Positions 32,301-43,280 are shown, counted from the stretch's first letter. The stretch is 64,000 bases of DNA from Anodontia alba (GCA_964016985.1 OZ024836.1:37876152-37940151), one strand, 5' to 3'. The notes: generated from the sequence alone by a model not told the origin. A program made the numbers and translations.

Positions 32301-32890
32301 TGCAGTAAGCATGGTGTGAAATGTACTTGTAATTTAAGACTGCAGTAAGTATGGTGTGAAATGTATTTGTAATTTAAGACCAGTGAAGACATAGTATTCT
32401 TCATGATATATTTGTATCAAGATATATACATGTAATCAAACACATGCATAACCATGGAATGACAACTATACAGCACTTCAATATTGCAAGATGGCTCTGG
32501 ATAGTGGCTTTTTCAATTTTACTCAAAAGTCATTGTTATTTTTTTTTGTTTTTTTGTTTGTTTTTTTTTTTCTTCTTTCTTCACAAAAACTTTTGTAGGT
32601 AAGACAGCTTTAAGTAATTGTCCACAAAGTATATTTTCATGGGGAAATAGCTAAGCAGATACTTTAATTACAGTTAGCAAGAATCTAGCCAGAAATTTAA
32701 ATGCTATATTGCAGTATTAAGTGAGGTATATTGGGCAAGAACTGTCAGATTAAAGCATATCCAAATAATGGCCTAGCCTTCAGGGATGGATGATCCGCCA
32801 ACGGAAATAACTAGGGAGGCAACTTTTTGTCTGCAGAAGTTGTCTCCCATTGCCGAAGGAGAGCAAAATCTTTCAAGAAATATCCATTTA
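32300..32890. other. Intergenic stretch, small tandem duplication
   Basis: GACTGCAGTAAGTATGGTGTGAAATG-like phrase occurs twice (about 32299 and 32338), 40 bp apart. T-rich run 32535-32580. No gene. Confidence 0.4.
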
Positions 32891-32892
32891 GC

Positions 32893-33118
32893 TTAACCCA
32901 TTTATGCCGAGTGGACTGTTCTACCTTAACTCTTTGGACAGGTCCATTTCCTACATAAGGGGTGTCTGGTTTTTATTATTGTCCTATTTTGTAGAATTTT
33001 CTGAAGTTAATGCAAACCATGTAGACCCTGATCAGACGTCGTGGTCTGTGGCATCTGATCTGGGTCTACACAGTTTGCCAGTGTCCCTTTTATGGGACAC
33101 TAGGATTAAATGGGTTAA
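32893..33118. mobile_element. TTAA MITE (TTAACCCATTTATGCCG), both ends intact
   Basis: TTAACCCATTTATGCCGAGT at the left, AGGATTAAATGGGTTAA at the right. Central main-module hairpin: GCAAACCATGTAGACCCTGA / GATCTGGGTCTACACAGTTT. Confidence 0.82.
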
Positions 33119-33141
33119 TGGCTTTCTAACAGAATTTTCCA

Positions 33142-33444
33142 GCCGGCCTTGGTTGCTCAGTCGGATGTGCGTCAGACTGGAGATCTGAAGGTTGCGGGTT
33201 GGATCCCCACCAGGTCCCACATTCTTTCGTAGAGATTGATCATGAAATATTTTCTACGGTCATTCTCTCCCTTATGCTGAATCAAGAAGGGCAGTAATGT
33301 CAGTTTCTGGCAAAATAATGTGCACAAATACTGGTTAACCGCTTAGAGGACTCAGTCTGTCCAGGAAGGCAGTGTTGTTAGGTAAACTGGCTTGACATGA
33401 CCCCGATATGTTGACTGGGCTGTAAAACCTCAACTCAGTCAATC
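33142..33444 (+). mobile_element. SINE type A
   Basis: Head GCCGGCCTTGGTTGCTCAGT, B-box-like GGGTTGGATCCCCACC, body to GTAAAACCTCAACTCAG. Copies of AACAGAA on both sides may be a short target-site duplication. Confidence 0.82.
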
Positions 33445-33711
33445 AAAACAGAACCTGCCATTATATACATTAATTCTGCTTGTGAAATGTTAAAACCCTT
33501 ACGTTGTATGGATGGGCCTTTACATTTTGTGAGCACGTTAAACCATGCTTTCACCTGATACAGCCCAAGTCATTTCTAATTCTGTGTAGTAAATACGTAT
33601 GACCTACAATGTTTTCAGTCACGATAACATAAATATTGTGTATGATTGTAAGGGTGGTTGCATTTTGGATTTTTCATTGTGATACCTGGTTTAAATGTGA
33701 GTTAATTTCTA

Positions 33712-33931
33712 TTAACCCTTGTCCTGCTGAATAAATTAAGATGCCACACCCACTTTTAATTTTCAGCCAATCAGATTACTTGATCCAGATTGTTGCTATA
33801 AATTCACATACTTAATGGCAAACAGTGCAGATCCAGATCAGTTGGCTTCTTCAGAAGCCAACTGATCTGGATCTACACTGTTTGCAAAGGCAGGGTACCG
33901 GTATATCCGGGTTCAGCAGGACAAGGGTTAA
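33712..33931. mobile_element. TTAA MITE family B, well preserved
   Basis: TTAACCCTTGTCCTGCTGAA at the left, TTCAGCAGGACAAGGGTTAA at the right: a perfect 20-bp TIR including TTAA. The hairpin at 33818-33885 (GCAAACAGTGCAGATCCAGA / TCTGGATCTACACTGTTTGC, tip TTGGCTTCTTCAGAAGCCAA) has almost no mismatches. Confidence 0.93.
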
Positions 33932-34399
33932 AATTCTACAGTGATAGGTAAGCCTCCCCATATAGAAAATGACCTAAAAACATATGCAACCAGTGTAGAT
34001 TTGGACCAGCCTACGCATCTGGGTAGCTCATAGATTTTTATGGAGAAATAAGGCCCCAGAGTTATCGCTAAGTACTCCTCCTTAACAAGTCTTCTGTGTT
34101 AGTGAACAGTGTAGTCTATGAAGGTGTGCAGGCTGATCCGGGTCCACAATGGTTTCATATGTCATAAGAGGGTATCTATTTGAAAGGGCTCCTGTATCAC
34201 CAGCAAGGGTTGTGTTCACAATATAGGAAAGCATATTTCAGTTTCAACATGAGGAAATGGCCCTTATATGAGTAGTAAACGCCCAGATCAGCCTGCACAT
34301 CCACGCCATCAGAGCCTTCTCATTTTATTGATATACAGTTGATTCTCGTTATCTCCTAAGTCCAAGAGATTCTCTGAAATACTTTGAGATATCCGTACC

Positions 34400-36882
34400 T
34401 CTACATATCAGCCAAAAGACTGGAGTAAAGCAACGATTATACCTATACCAATACCAAATAAAGATCATACTGAAGCTAGTAACTATAGACCTATTGCTTT
34501 GACAAGTTGTTTATGTAAAACAATGAAGAGAATGATTAATGATAGGCTGGTTTGGTTCTTAGAATCAAACCAGCTTATAACAAAATTTCAAGCTGTGTTC
34601 AGGAAAAATAACTGTACAGACAATCATTTGATTCGTTTGGAATCATGTATTCGTGATGCCTTTGTTAAAAAAGAACAAGTCGTAGCAGTATTTTTTGATC
34701 TTGAAAAAGCATATGATACTACTTGGAAATATGGCATCATGAAAGATTTACATAAATTAGGCCTTAAAGGCCAATTGCCACTTTTTATTCAAAATTTTTT
34801 ATCAGATCGAACATTTAATGTTCAAATAGGTAATACATTATCGGACATATTTAAACAGGAACAAGGTGTACCACAGGGAAGCATTTTATCACCTACCTTG
34901 TTTGGCATTAAAATTAATGACATTGTTAAATGTGTAAAAGAAATTGATTGTTCTCTTTTTGTTGTCGATTTTGGAATATTTATTACATCGAAAAATATGG
35001 AAACCATTGAATTCAAACTCCAATGGTGTTTAAACAATATAGAAGATTGGGCAACAGAAAATGGTTTCAAGTTTTCAAAAATCAAATCTCAATGCGTTCA
35101 TTTCTGTCAGATACTACAGCAACATTTAGACCCACATCTTACCATATATGGTAGTCCCATTCTAGTCGTCAGTGAAGCAAAATTCCTTGGTCTTTTGTTC
35201 GATAACAAATTATCTTTTATCCCACACATCAAAGCTTTAAAAGCTAAATGTTTAAAAGCACTTGATATTCTTAAAGTTCTCTCCAGTTCAGACTGGGGAG
35301 GAGATCGTATTGTTCTTTTAAATCTTTATAGATCTTTAATTCGATCTAAATTGGATTATGGTTCCATAGTTTATGGATCCGCTAGAAAATCTTATTTGAA
35401 ATCTTTGGATACTATTCATCATCAAGGTTTACGTCTAGCTCTAGGAGCTTTTCGTACTTCACCCGTCGAAAGTTTATATGCTGAATCAAATGAACCATCA
35501 TTATATATAAGAAGGGAGAAATTGTCTCTTCAATATGTTACTAAATTAGCCGCCAATCCATGTAATTCAGCTTATGATTGTGTTTTTAACCCTAAGTATG
35601 AAAGATTTTACAACAATAAACCAATGGCTATTAAACCCCTTGGTCTGAGAATACAACCGTTACTTGAAGAGGCAAATATTAATATAAAAAATGTTCAAAC
35701 CTTTTCCTTTCCGTCAAAAGAGCCATGGGCATTAAACCACCAAAGATTATTTTAGACCTTCATAAAAATAAAAAATCTGAAGTTGAGTCACATATTTTTA
35801 AGAATGAATTTTTAGAAATTAAATCAAAATATAAACATCACCTGTCAATTTATACTGATGGTTCCAAACAAGATGAGAAAGTTGCTTGTTTTGTTATCAG
35901 TCCAAATTTTACTGACAGTATCAGATTACCTGATAATAACTCCATTTTTACCGCTGAAGCCAAAGCAATTGATATTGCACTTTATCATATCAGAGATCAG
36001 TCTGAAAAACAATTCATCATTTATTCAGATTCTCTTTCTGTATTAAAATCCCTTGAAGATTTACACCATAGGATCCCATTAATTCAGCAAATTCTTAAAA
36101 AATATTACCTTTCAGTTTCAAAAGAAATCATATTTTGTTGGCTTCCCATCCACATTAATACTCGTGGAAATGAATTAGCAGATTTAGAAGCTAAATCTGC
36201 ATTATCTTTAGTGATAAATTTTAAAATTCCTTACTCAGATTTTAAATCCAACATCCGCCAATACATTAACAACAAATGTCAATCTATTTGGGAAAAACAA
36301 ACTCAAAATAAACTGAATGAAATAAAACCAAATTTTAACAGCAAATGCACATTCTCTAATTACAGCAGAAGAGAACAAACAAAAATCACCAGATGTAGAA
36401 TTGGACACACTAGAATTACTCTTTCTTATATATTAAAAAAAGGAACAAGCTCGATTCTGCATTCCTTGTAACGAACCTTTTACAGTCAAACATTTTCTTA
36501 TCACTTGTGCAGAATGTAATCATATTTGCACAAAATATTTTAATATAAAAACTACAAAGGATCTTATATATGATATACCAACTAACAAAATAATTGACTT
36601 TTTTAAAGAAATCAGACTTTTTAATAAATTATAATCATTAATACTGGATTTTAATAAATTACAGTCATTAATACTGGACTTTTTAATAAATTATAATCAT
36701 TAATACTGGACATTTTAATAAATTATAATCATTAATACTGTTGTTAAAAATGAACCTATCAATCTTAGATATTAATCTCAAATAAACTCATCATATAATA
36801 AAAAAAATTATGAAGACGCTATATGCCCTTTAAGGGTTGAGCGTCTCTAAATAATCAATCCATCCATCCATCTACATATCAG
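34400..36882 (+). mobile_element. 5'-truncated LINE (RT plus RNase H), 12-bp TSD, CCAT tail
   Basis: The identical 12-mers TCTACATATCAG at 34400-34411 and 36871-36882 bracket the element. It starts abruptly inside the RT domain at 34412 and ends in CAATCCATCCATCCA, with no poly-A. The 3' UTR has about four copies of a 32-36-bp unit (AATAAATTATAATCATTAAT) whose first copy overlaps the last codons. RT, RNase H and a terminal zinc knuckle are the order of the Jockey/I superfamily; an I/Nimb-type lineage is my inference. Confidence 0.92.
34412..36634 (+). pseudogene. LINE reverse transcriptase / RNase H ORF, two frameshifts, broken YADD motif
   Basis: Frame 1 (34412-35755) covers RT motifs: SNYRPIALTS, VFFDLEKAYDT (catalytic Asp kept) and GVPQGSILSPTLF. 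Motif C reads FVVDF where FADD is expected, so one catalytic Asp is now Val. A one-base slip near 35733 moves the frame to 35725-36471, an RNase H domain with its acidic residues in place (IYTDGSK, FTAEAKAI, IYSDSLSVL, GNELADLEA). A second slip in an A-run near 36438 moves the frame again to the C-terminus, with a CxxC-x7-H-x4-C knuckle (CIPCNEP, HFLITCAEC), ending TAA at 36632-36634. The element cannot be active. Confidence 0.92.
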
Positions 36883-37141
36883 ATTTGGGAAATCAAGGAA
36901 AAGAATAAATCAAACAACCACATTTAACAAATGAACATGTAATTTGACTCCTGAAGTTAGAAATATATTAAAAATTTTGTGGAAAAAAGGAGGAATTGCC
37001 CCTAGGAGGAATTTCTCTCCTTTTCCACAATATTATGTTACCTGTTGTTAGATTTCCACCTTAAAACAGGGACCAGATTTTCACTTCGAAATAAGAAGTT
37101 ATTTGAGATAAGTGAGGCTGAGTTAACGAGAGTCGACTGTA

Positions 37142-37346
37142 TTGTATAATAATTACAACTCATCAGGTTTATGCTTACTTCAATTTGATTATTGAGAGCA
37201 AATTCAAGCCAACACTTACTTTGATAAATCCACTGAGCAAGAATCTTGGAACTATTTTTTGCATATCTTTCTAAAATGAGCTGTTTAACTTAGGCTTTCA
37301 ATGTAAATAAAGCCAGGTTGCAATTATAAGGAATGAACTTCATTTT
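37142..37346. other. Short spacer, nothing recognised
   Basis: AT-rich DNA between MITE K and the GGATGGG element. Confidence 0.35.
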
Positions 37347-38601
37347 TGGATGGGTTTTTCAAAAAATCCCTTTAAAATAGAGACATCCGGAGGGACGGAC
37401 GGGCGTTTTCTCAGGTTAACCGATTATAATTAAATTATATGTTACCTTTATTATGACTTTATTATGCCCCCTTGATATTTGGTATACTGATTGGGGCTAA
37501 GGAGGAGATCATCTGAATAAATTTTCAACAAATTAAATGAAATTTTGTTGGAGTTATGGCCCTTTGCATTTTTGGGCTATTTGTTGCTTTCATGTGCATT
37601 GCATAAGTTTAGAACCATGTAAGCTAATGTTTTGAAATTTCATATATATATTCCTAATGAAAAAATAGGTGACCCATATTTTTTTCTTATCTGAATTATC
37701 TCCCATTTTAGATTATTGCCCTTTTACCTAAATAACATTGAAATCTCGTTAGCAAGATATCTCAAACAGTATTTGAGCTAGAGTCTTGATATTTGGTATA
37801 CTGATTGGGCCTGAGGAGGAGATCACCTGATTAAATTTTCAACGATTTAATGAAATTTTGTTTGAGTTATGGCCTTTGCAATTTTTGGCCATTTGTTGCT
37901 TTCATATGTATAGCACAAGTTAAGAACCATGTATGCTAATGTTTTGAAATTTCATATATAGATTCCTCATGAAGAAATAGGTGACCTGTATTTTTTTTTC
38001 TTATCCAAATTATATCCCATTTTAGAGTTATTGCCCTTTTAATAAAATAACATTGAAATCTCGTTAGCAAGGTATCTCAAAAAGTATTTGAGCTAGAGTC
38101 TTGATATTTGGTATACTGATTGGAACTGTGGAGGAGATCACCTGATTAAATTTTCAGCCAGTTTAATGAAATTTTGTTGGGAGTTATGGCCCTTTGCAAT
38201 TTTTGGCCATTTATTGCTTTTATGTGCAAAGCATAAGTTAAGAACCATGTATGCTAATGTTTTGAAAATTCATATATGGATTCCTCATGAAAATATAGGT
38301 GACCTGTATTTTTTTTCTTATCCTAATTATCTCCTGTTTTAAAGTTATTCCCTTTTGATAAAATAACTCTGAACTCTCGTATATTTGTACTGTTATTACC
38401 ATCATGGGTGAGCAGTATTGGAGTCAACCAGTGTTAAAGTCAGTCAGTATTGGGGGCATAGTGTTTTACAAACACCAGCTCTAGTTCTTCAGTTGATTGC
38501 TTTCATATTTGGAAGGTTTTTACATTTGGTAGGGACCAGGTGTTTCACATGCAAGAGAGACAACTCTCACTTTCTTCGTTATTTAAAAAAAAACCATCCA
38601 T
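37347..38601. mobile_element. Element with GGATGGGTTTTT ends and ~315-bp tandem core
   Basis: TTGGATGGGTTTTTCAAAAA at the left, TTAAAAAAAAACCATCCA at the right. Three diverged units start near 37470, 37787 and 38099 with CTTGATATTTGGTATACTGA and contain TAATGAAATTTTGTT, GCCATTTGTTGCTT and TGACCTGTATTTTTTTC. The short copy at 12058-12325 keeps the ends but lacks the core. Confidence 0.82.
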
Positions 38602-38985
38602 AATGCCGTTAGGCGTTTTTCTTGTTGTAGAATTTATCAATTTATAAATGGTAGTGGCTCACTCACAATTTAATGAAATGCCATTTGGGCTTTATTCAGT
38701 TTCTGAGTGGTTTTGCCTGCATTTACACATTGAGAAAATCTTCAAAAATGGAAGGAAGATCCAGGTCAAACTATGCTAAAGTGCAATCAGATTAGAGCTT
38801 TTATTGCACTCTGATTCGGTATTAAAGGAGGACCTTATTCTCATGTTGAGTATCATTCATAGTTCCACACAGGACACTTTTTATCACCCCTGCAAACTGT
38901 GTTTGTAGGGGGTATGCTGTTTTCACATTGTCCGTTAACTGCATTTTGGTCCTTGTGCTGGGAATCTAATAAGCACTGCCTATTG
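38602..38985. other. Intergenic stretch, nothing recognised
   Basis: No gene or clear repeat end. Confidence 0.35.
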
Positions 38986-39004
38986 GCAATTTCATGTTTC
39001 AGCT

Positions 39005-39190
39005 AAAAAGAATTGATATTTTTCTTATTTCTCCATAATAACATATGTTGTGGGTACTCATTAGAAGCACCTGTGAGGTGCTTCTAATGAGTAGTATAAA
39101 ATGTTGTAGGTACTCATTAGAAGTGCCCCTATGAGGTGCTTCTAATGAGTACCCACAACATTCGTTTTCATGGGGAAATAAAAACAAAAA
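39005..39190. repeat. Double GTGGGTACTCATTAGAAG hairpin
   Basis: Two hairpins stand head to tail: 39045-39096 (tip AGCACCTGTGAGGTGCT) and 39103-39170 (tip GTGCCCCTATGAGGTGC). Outer arms are ATTTTTCTTATTTCTCCATA and TTTTCATGGGGAAATAAAAA. The hairpin core was duplicated inside one MITE. Confidence 0.75.
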
Positions 39191-39256
39191 ATCTGGGTAC
39201 TCTTTTATTTGGATATACGATCATTTGTTTTGATGTATCACAAAACCACCATGTAC

Positions 39257-39476
39257 CATAATTACCCTAAATATAGGGACAGACAGGCCTGTGCAAACAA
39301 TGTAGACCCAGATCAGATGCTGCAGCATGCAGCATCTGATCAGGGTCTACATTATTTGCCACTCATCCAACAATATTTTTAGACATATCGACAGACAGTA
39401 GAATGAACTCTTTCAAATTTTAGAAGAAATATGGTAAGCAGTTAAGGTGTCCTAATATTTAGGGTAAATACGGTAC
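39257..39476. mobile_element. MITE family A, well preserved
   Basis: TACCATAATTACCCTAAATA at the left, TATTTAGGGTAAATACGGTA at the right. Hairpin GCAAACAATGTAGACCCAGA / CAGGGTCTACATTATTTGCC, tip GATGCTGCAGCATGCAGCATC. Confidence 0.88.
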
Positions 39477-39479
39477 ATT

Positions 39480-39830
39480 GTTAAGAGTTTGACAGTTTTG
39501 TTCAGTGTTTTTAATGTAGACCATACATTGTTGATATCGCATTTCACTGTTAAATGACAAGTGGTCTTGAGATTGTAGATGGTATTAAAAACACACCGAG
39601 TGGGAAAAGTACAAAAATTGGACACTTAAGTTCTTAACAATATCACTGTTGAAAAAATGATGATGATAAGAGGTTTCACATCTCTTCCAACATTATTAAA
39701 GTCATATCAAGATGACCATTTGAAAATGATACTGGCTCCATCTAAGATGACCGACTACTATATGTTTACTGTAAAAGTCTGGAATTCTGGAGTCATTTTC
39801 AGATCTTATTTCTTAGTCTGACAAAAAAGA
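39480..39830. other. Intergenic stretch, nothing recognised
   Basis: No coding signal. 39650-39730 resembles the ATGATGATAAG/ATGACC body words of SINE type C, too worn to call. Confidence 0.35.
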
Positions 39831-39832
39831 TA

Positions 39833-40036
39833 CCATATTTACCGTATGTATTTGGACAGACAGGCCTGAGCAAACAGTGTAGACCCAGATGAGATGCCAC
39901 AGAATGAGGCATCTCATCAGGGTCTACACTGTTTGCTTCTCATCCAGCAACTTTTAGACACAACATCAGGTAGTAAATTGTACTTGTTCATATTTTATGG
40001 TAAGGAGTTGAGGCTACCAAAAACTTAGGGTAAATA
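39833..40036. mobile_element. MITE family A
   Basis: TACCATATTTACCGTATGTA at the left, AACTTAGGGTAAATAAAGTA at the right. Hairpin GCAAACAGTGTAGACCCAGA / CAGGGTCTACACTGTTTGC, tip GATGCCACAGAATGAGGCATC. Confidence 0.85.
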
Positions 40037-40289
40037 AAGTATTATTATCTGAGCTCGATCTCTTTGATGCTGTTTCACAAACTAATGAAGTGTAGTGAGG
40101 CTCTTGAAGTCAATGTATGTTTAACCACCACAAAACCTGATCTAATTTTTATCAGAACTGGTCATTTCTCAGGTCTGAGACAAGGTATTAAGGACAGGTT
40201 TAAAGACCACTTGACCATTTCTTTCATCATAAAATATATCTTAGTTGAGAAATACCATCTTGATCTCAATGACTGTGTCATTTGCTGCT

Positions 40290-40497
40290 TTAACTCTTGT
40301 CCTGCTGAAACCAGATATACCCTGCCTTTGCAAACTGTGTAGATCCAGCTCAGTTGGCTTCTGAAGCCAACAGATCTGGATCTGCACTGTTTGCCATTAA
40401 GTATGTGAATTTATAGATACAATCCGGATCAAGCAATCTGATTGGCTTAATATTAGTAGGCATGGCATTTTAACTTATTCAGCAGGACAAGGGTTAA
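40290..40497. mobile_element. TTAA MITE family B
   Basis: TTAACTCTTGTCCTGCTGAA at the left, TTCAGCAGGACAAGGGTTAA at the right, main hairpin inside (tip TTGGCTTCTGAAGCCAA). Its orientation is reversed relative to 33712-33931. Confidence 0.88.
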
Positions 40498-40914
40498 CTT
40501 TATATAAACTATTCATTGAGAAATCCTATCTTGTTTTTTTTTTTTTTTTTTTTTTTTTTTTGCCAAACTTTTCATCAATTAGTTGCAGGATGTGTCACCA
40601 GAAAGAAGAACAATCCATTTAAATATTTTATTATGAATAAAACAATATATCAAAACAATTCTACTAAGTTACTTCCCTTGAAATCAATAGCATTAGGGGA
40701 GACAATCATTTGGTAAACAGTCCCAAACCTCCCCCATACCCACCCACCCGCTCAAGTTACTAAACTTATACTTCTTAGAATTTACAATTGAATAAAATCT
40801 GATTTTGCATATTAAGTTATTCAGTTATATCAGATTACTTTAGGTTTCAACTGAATATGATTGTCTCCCTTGATTACTATTTATTCTTATGCCCAGAACT
40901 CATATTGAAACCTA

Positions 40915-41165
40915 CCAAACTGGGTTCTGCTGCTTTATAACATGATTGCTGCGAGCCAAAGTGAAAACCGTGTTAGCAAAACAACCATGTTGTATCAAAA
41001 AAAAAAAGTCTAGATTATATAGAAAAATGATTTTTGTTTGAATAAAACATTTACACAAACAGGTCTAGTTATTATAGCACAAATTATGGTCAATTGTTCT
41101 ATATAATCTAGACATTTATGTTTGGATGCAACACTTTTCGGGTCCACCTTTAAACTGTCTTGTCA
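40915..41165. mobile_element. Tc1-like MITE family F, worn
   Basis: TTTATAACATGATTGCTGCG, AACCATGTTGTATCAAAAAA, TCTAGATTATATAGAAAAAT and TTCTATATAATCTAGACATT form the family F hairpin with an enlarged loop (about 41033-41095). Confidence 0.65.
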
Positions 41166-41265
41166 CTTTGACCTTCACATTAAATGCAAATAAGGATACA
41201 TCCACTGTTAACTTTAGGCTCAGCAGTATGAAAACCCTGCATTCCACCATAACACTAGTTAAGGC

Positions 41266-41425
41266 GCTTATTTCAATCCAAAAGTATTGATATTTTTCTT
41301 ATTTCTCCACAAAAACATGTTGTGGATACTCATTAGAAGTGCCTCGTTGAGGCACTTCTAATGAGTACCCACACCATATGTTTTGTGGAGAAATAAGAAA
41401 AATATTAACCCAATACCCTCCCTTA
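41266..41425. mobile_element. MITE with ATTTTTCTTATTTCTCCAC arms and second hairpin module
   Basis: TTGATATTTTTCTTATTTCT / AGAAATAAGAAAAATATTAA arms. Inner hairpin GTTGTGGATACTCATTAGAA / TTCTAATGAGTACCCACACC, tip GTGCCTCGTTGAGGCAC. A close sister is 57090-57235. Confidence 0.78.
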
Positions 41426-41557
41426 TCTAGACCTATGATTCCACGCAAAACAGCAATTCGTTCACCTGTACAGATATCTAACAGTACATGTATACTTAGA
41501 AATAATGTGAGCCTTTGCTATCCACCGGTAATTCTGCAGAGTCCAGGCGCCCTCCAA

Positions 41558-41739
41558 GTAACCCTTGTCATGCTGAATAAATTGAGATGCCACGCTCACT
41601 TCTGATTTTCAGCCAATCAGATTACTTAATCAAAATTGTTGATATAAATTCTCATACTCAATGAAAAACAGTGCAGATCCAGATCAGTTGGCTTCTTCAG
41701 AAAGCAGGACATATCCGAGTTCAGCAGGACTAGGGTTAA
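41558..41739. mobile_element. TTAA MITE family B with half the hairpin deleted
   Basis: GTAACCCTTGTCATGCTGAA at the left, TTCAGCAGGACTAGGGTTAA at the right. The hairpin's left arm (AACAGTGCAGATCCAGATCA) is present, but the right arm is gone after GGCTTCTTCAGAA. Confidence 0.82.
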
Positions 41740-41764
41740 GAGGGTGAACTCCCAGGTCATTTTG

Positions 41765-42345
41765 TGCATATTTATCCTAAGTATTTTTTTGGGACAGACA
41801 AGCCCAAGTGTATGTCGACCCAGATCAGATACTGCAGAATGTGCTTTCAGATCAAGGTCTATATCTTTCTACCACTCGTCCTGGAAGATTTAGACAAGTA
41901 CATGTAGTAAAAAAAAAAAAAAATCTTTTTCAAATTTTTTTGTGTTTGTGTTGAGGTTTTACGGTCCAGTCAACCAATTAAGGTCATGTCAAGCACGGTC
42001 AGTTGACCTAACCACTCTTTTCCTGGGCAGGCTTAGTCCTCTTAAGTGGTTAACCAGTACTTGTGCACATTCTTTTGCCAGACACTGTCAAGTGCCCTTC
42101 TTGAATCAGCAGAAGGGAGAGAATGACCTTAGAAAATATTTCAAGATCAATCGAATGACCTTAGAAAATATTTCAAGATAAATCTCCACGAAAGAATATT
42201 GCTGGATCAGGAGGGGATTGAACCCCCACTCTCCTGATTCCCAGTCGGACGCACATCTGACTGAGCCACCGAGGCTGGCTACTTAAATTTTAGGATAAAC
42301 ATGTTAAGGAGTCAAGGCATCTGAATGCTTAGGGTAAATATGGCA
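41765..42345. mobile_element. MITE family A split by a SINE type A
   Basis: The left part (TGCATATTTATCCTAAGTAT, core CGACCCAGATCAGATACTGC) and right part from 42281 (TTAAATTTTAGGATAAAC to TGCTTAGGGTAAATATGGCA) flank the SINE at 41941-42279. AAATTTT occurs at both junctions. Confidence 0.75.
41941..42279 (-). mobile_element. SINE type A with a 31-bp internal duplication
   Basis: Reverse: tail TGTGTTTGTGTTGAGGTTTT at 41941, head GAGCCACCGAGGCTGGC at 42279. The phrase GAATGACCTTAGAAAATATT occurs twice in tandem (42120 and 42154). Confidence 0.82.
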
Positions 42346-42374
42346 CACAAACTTATTTCAATGGTATTCAGAAT

Positions 42375-42579
42375 AGACTCTCCCACTATATACTGGAAGA
42401 GTCCAATTTCAATTTTAGGTACATCCGGCTATGAGATTTACATATTCCTAGAGAAAAATGGCTAAACTATTTGCAAACAGTGGAGACCCTGATCAGACGC
42501 TATGTTCTGCAGCATCTGATCTGGGTCTGCACTGTTTGCCGATTACCCTTTTAATGGTCTCCCGACTATAATGGGCTAA
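42375..42579. mobile_element. MITE (CCCATTATAGTCGGGAGAC end, reverse), main hairpin
   Basis: TATATACTGGAAGAGTCCAA at the left, GGTCTCCCGACTATAATGGG at the right. Hairpin GCAAACAGTGGAGACCCTGA / GATCTGGGTCTGCACTGTTT. Mirror copy 55064-55270; relative 56633-56850. Confidence 0.75.
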
Positions 42580-42679
42580 AAGATGGCTTTTTACCTGATG
42601 CAGCTTATTTACTCAAACTGCCAATCACAACAATTGTCGTCTACTTTGTCATCTGCTTGTGATTTTAGAAGTAATTTTT

Positions 42680-42755
42680 ACAAACAGTGTGGACCCAGAT
42701 CAGACTGCTCCCCTCTAGGAGCAGACTGATAAGGGTCCACACTGTTTGCCTGTAT
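42680..42755. repeat. Main-module hairpin
   Basis: ACAAACAGTGTGGACCCAGA / AAGGGTCCACACTGTTTGCC, tip GACTGCTCCCCTCTAGGAGCAG-like. Note compensated changes in both arms (GTGGACC/GGTCCAC). Confidence 0.8.
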
Positions 42756-42869
42756 GCAAAAATAGGTTTGAAAAGTTTGCAAGAATATTCAGCAGACAAC
42801 AGATGACATTTTCAGATGCAGGGTATCTTGGCATTTTAAAGGTTAATGCATTGCATGCTGGGTAAACTC

Positions 42870-43200
42870 TGAGCAGACATTTTGAAATGTTATTTTTTCC
42901 CCAGAGAACAGGCTGGAAATTCATGCAAATTAAGAAGACAATCTGCACAAAATATCAGACACTTTCTTTCTGGGAGAAAAAAACCTTCAAGGTTTATAGG
43001 AAAATTCCAAAAGTAGGCCAACCATGTCTCATAGTGCTTTACATTTGTGTGAAGTTTCGTGAAAATATCTCGGATGGTATCAGTGTTATTGAGCGGACAC
43101 AAATGATGGAAGCGCTGACGGATGGACGGACAATCAAAATTTCGGAGGGTATAACATAATACCCTCGCCACATTTTGTGGCAGGGCATAAAAATAAGTGG
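42870..43200. mobile_element. Chimeric repeat: ATGTCAAG-type MITE arm joined to an element ending in CTCGCCACATTTTGTGGCAGG
   Basis: 42877-42965 is one arm of a third-module MITE. 42970-43195 ends with ACCCTCGCCACATTTTGTGG and CAGGGCATAAAA, like the right end of the element at 45421-46236. The 159-codon reverse ORF here crosses several repeats and is not a gene. Confidence 0.5.
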
Positions 43201-43280
43201 AGATACGACCATAATAATATATGAAAATGGGAGTGCAGATATGATCACAATGAAAATAAAAATTGCAAATGTGAGTGGAA

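Larger units (their letters stand above)
34334..37141. mobile_element. MITE family K, split by a LINE insertion
   Basis: TACAGTTGATTCTCGTTATC at the left, GTTAACGAGAGTCGACTGTA at the right. Without the LINE (34412-36882) it is 337 bp and matches the uninterrupted 335-bp copy at 62501-62835. The core hairpin GGAGGAATTGCCCCTAGGAG / GGAATTTCTCTCCTTTTCCA lies right of the LINE. TIRs begin and end with TA, consistent with a TA target. Confidence 0.88.

Noticed and set aside
34822..35085. Reverse ORF inside the LINE
   Set aside because: It is the antisense shadow of the RT frame.
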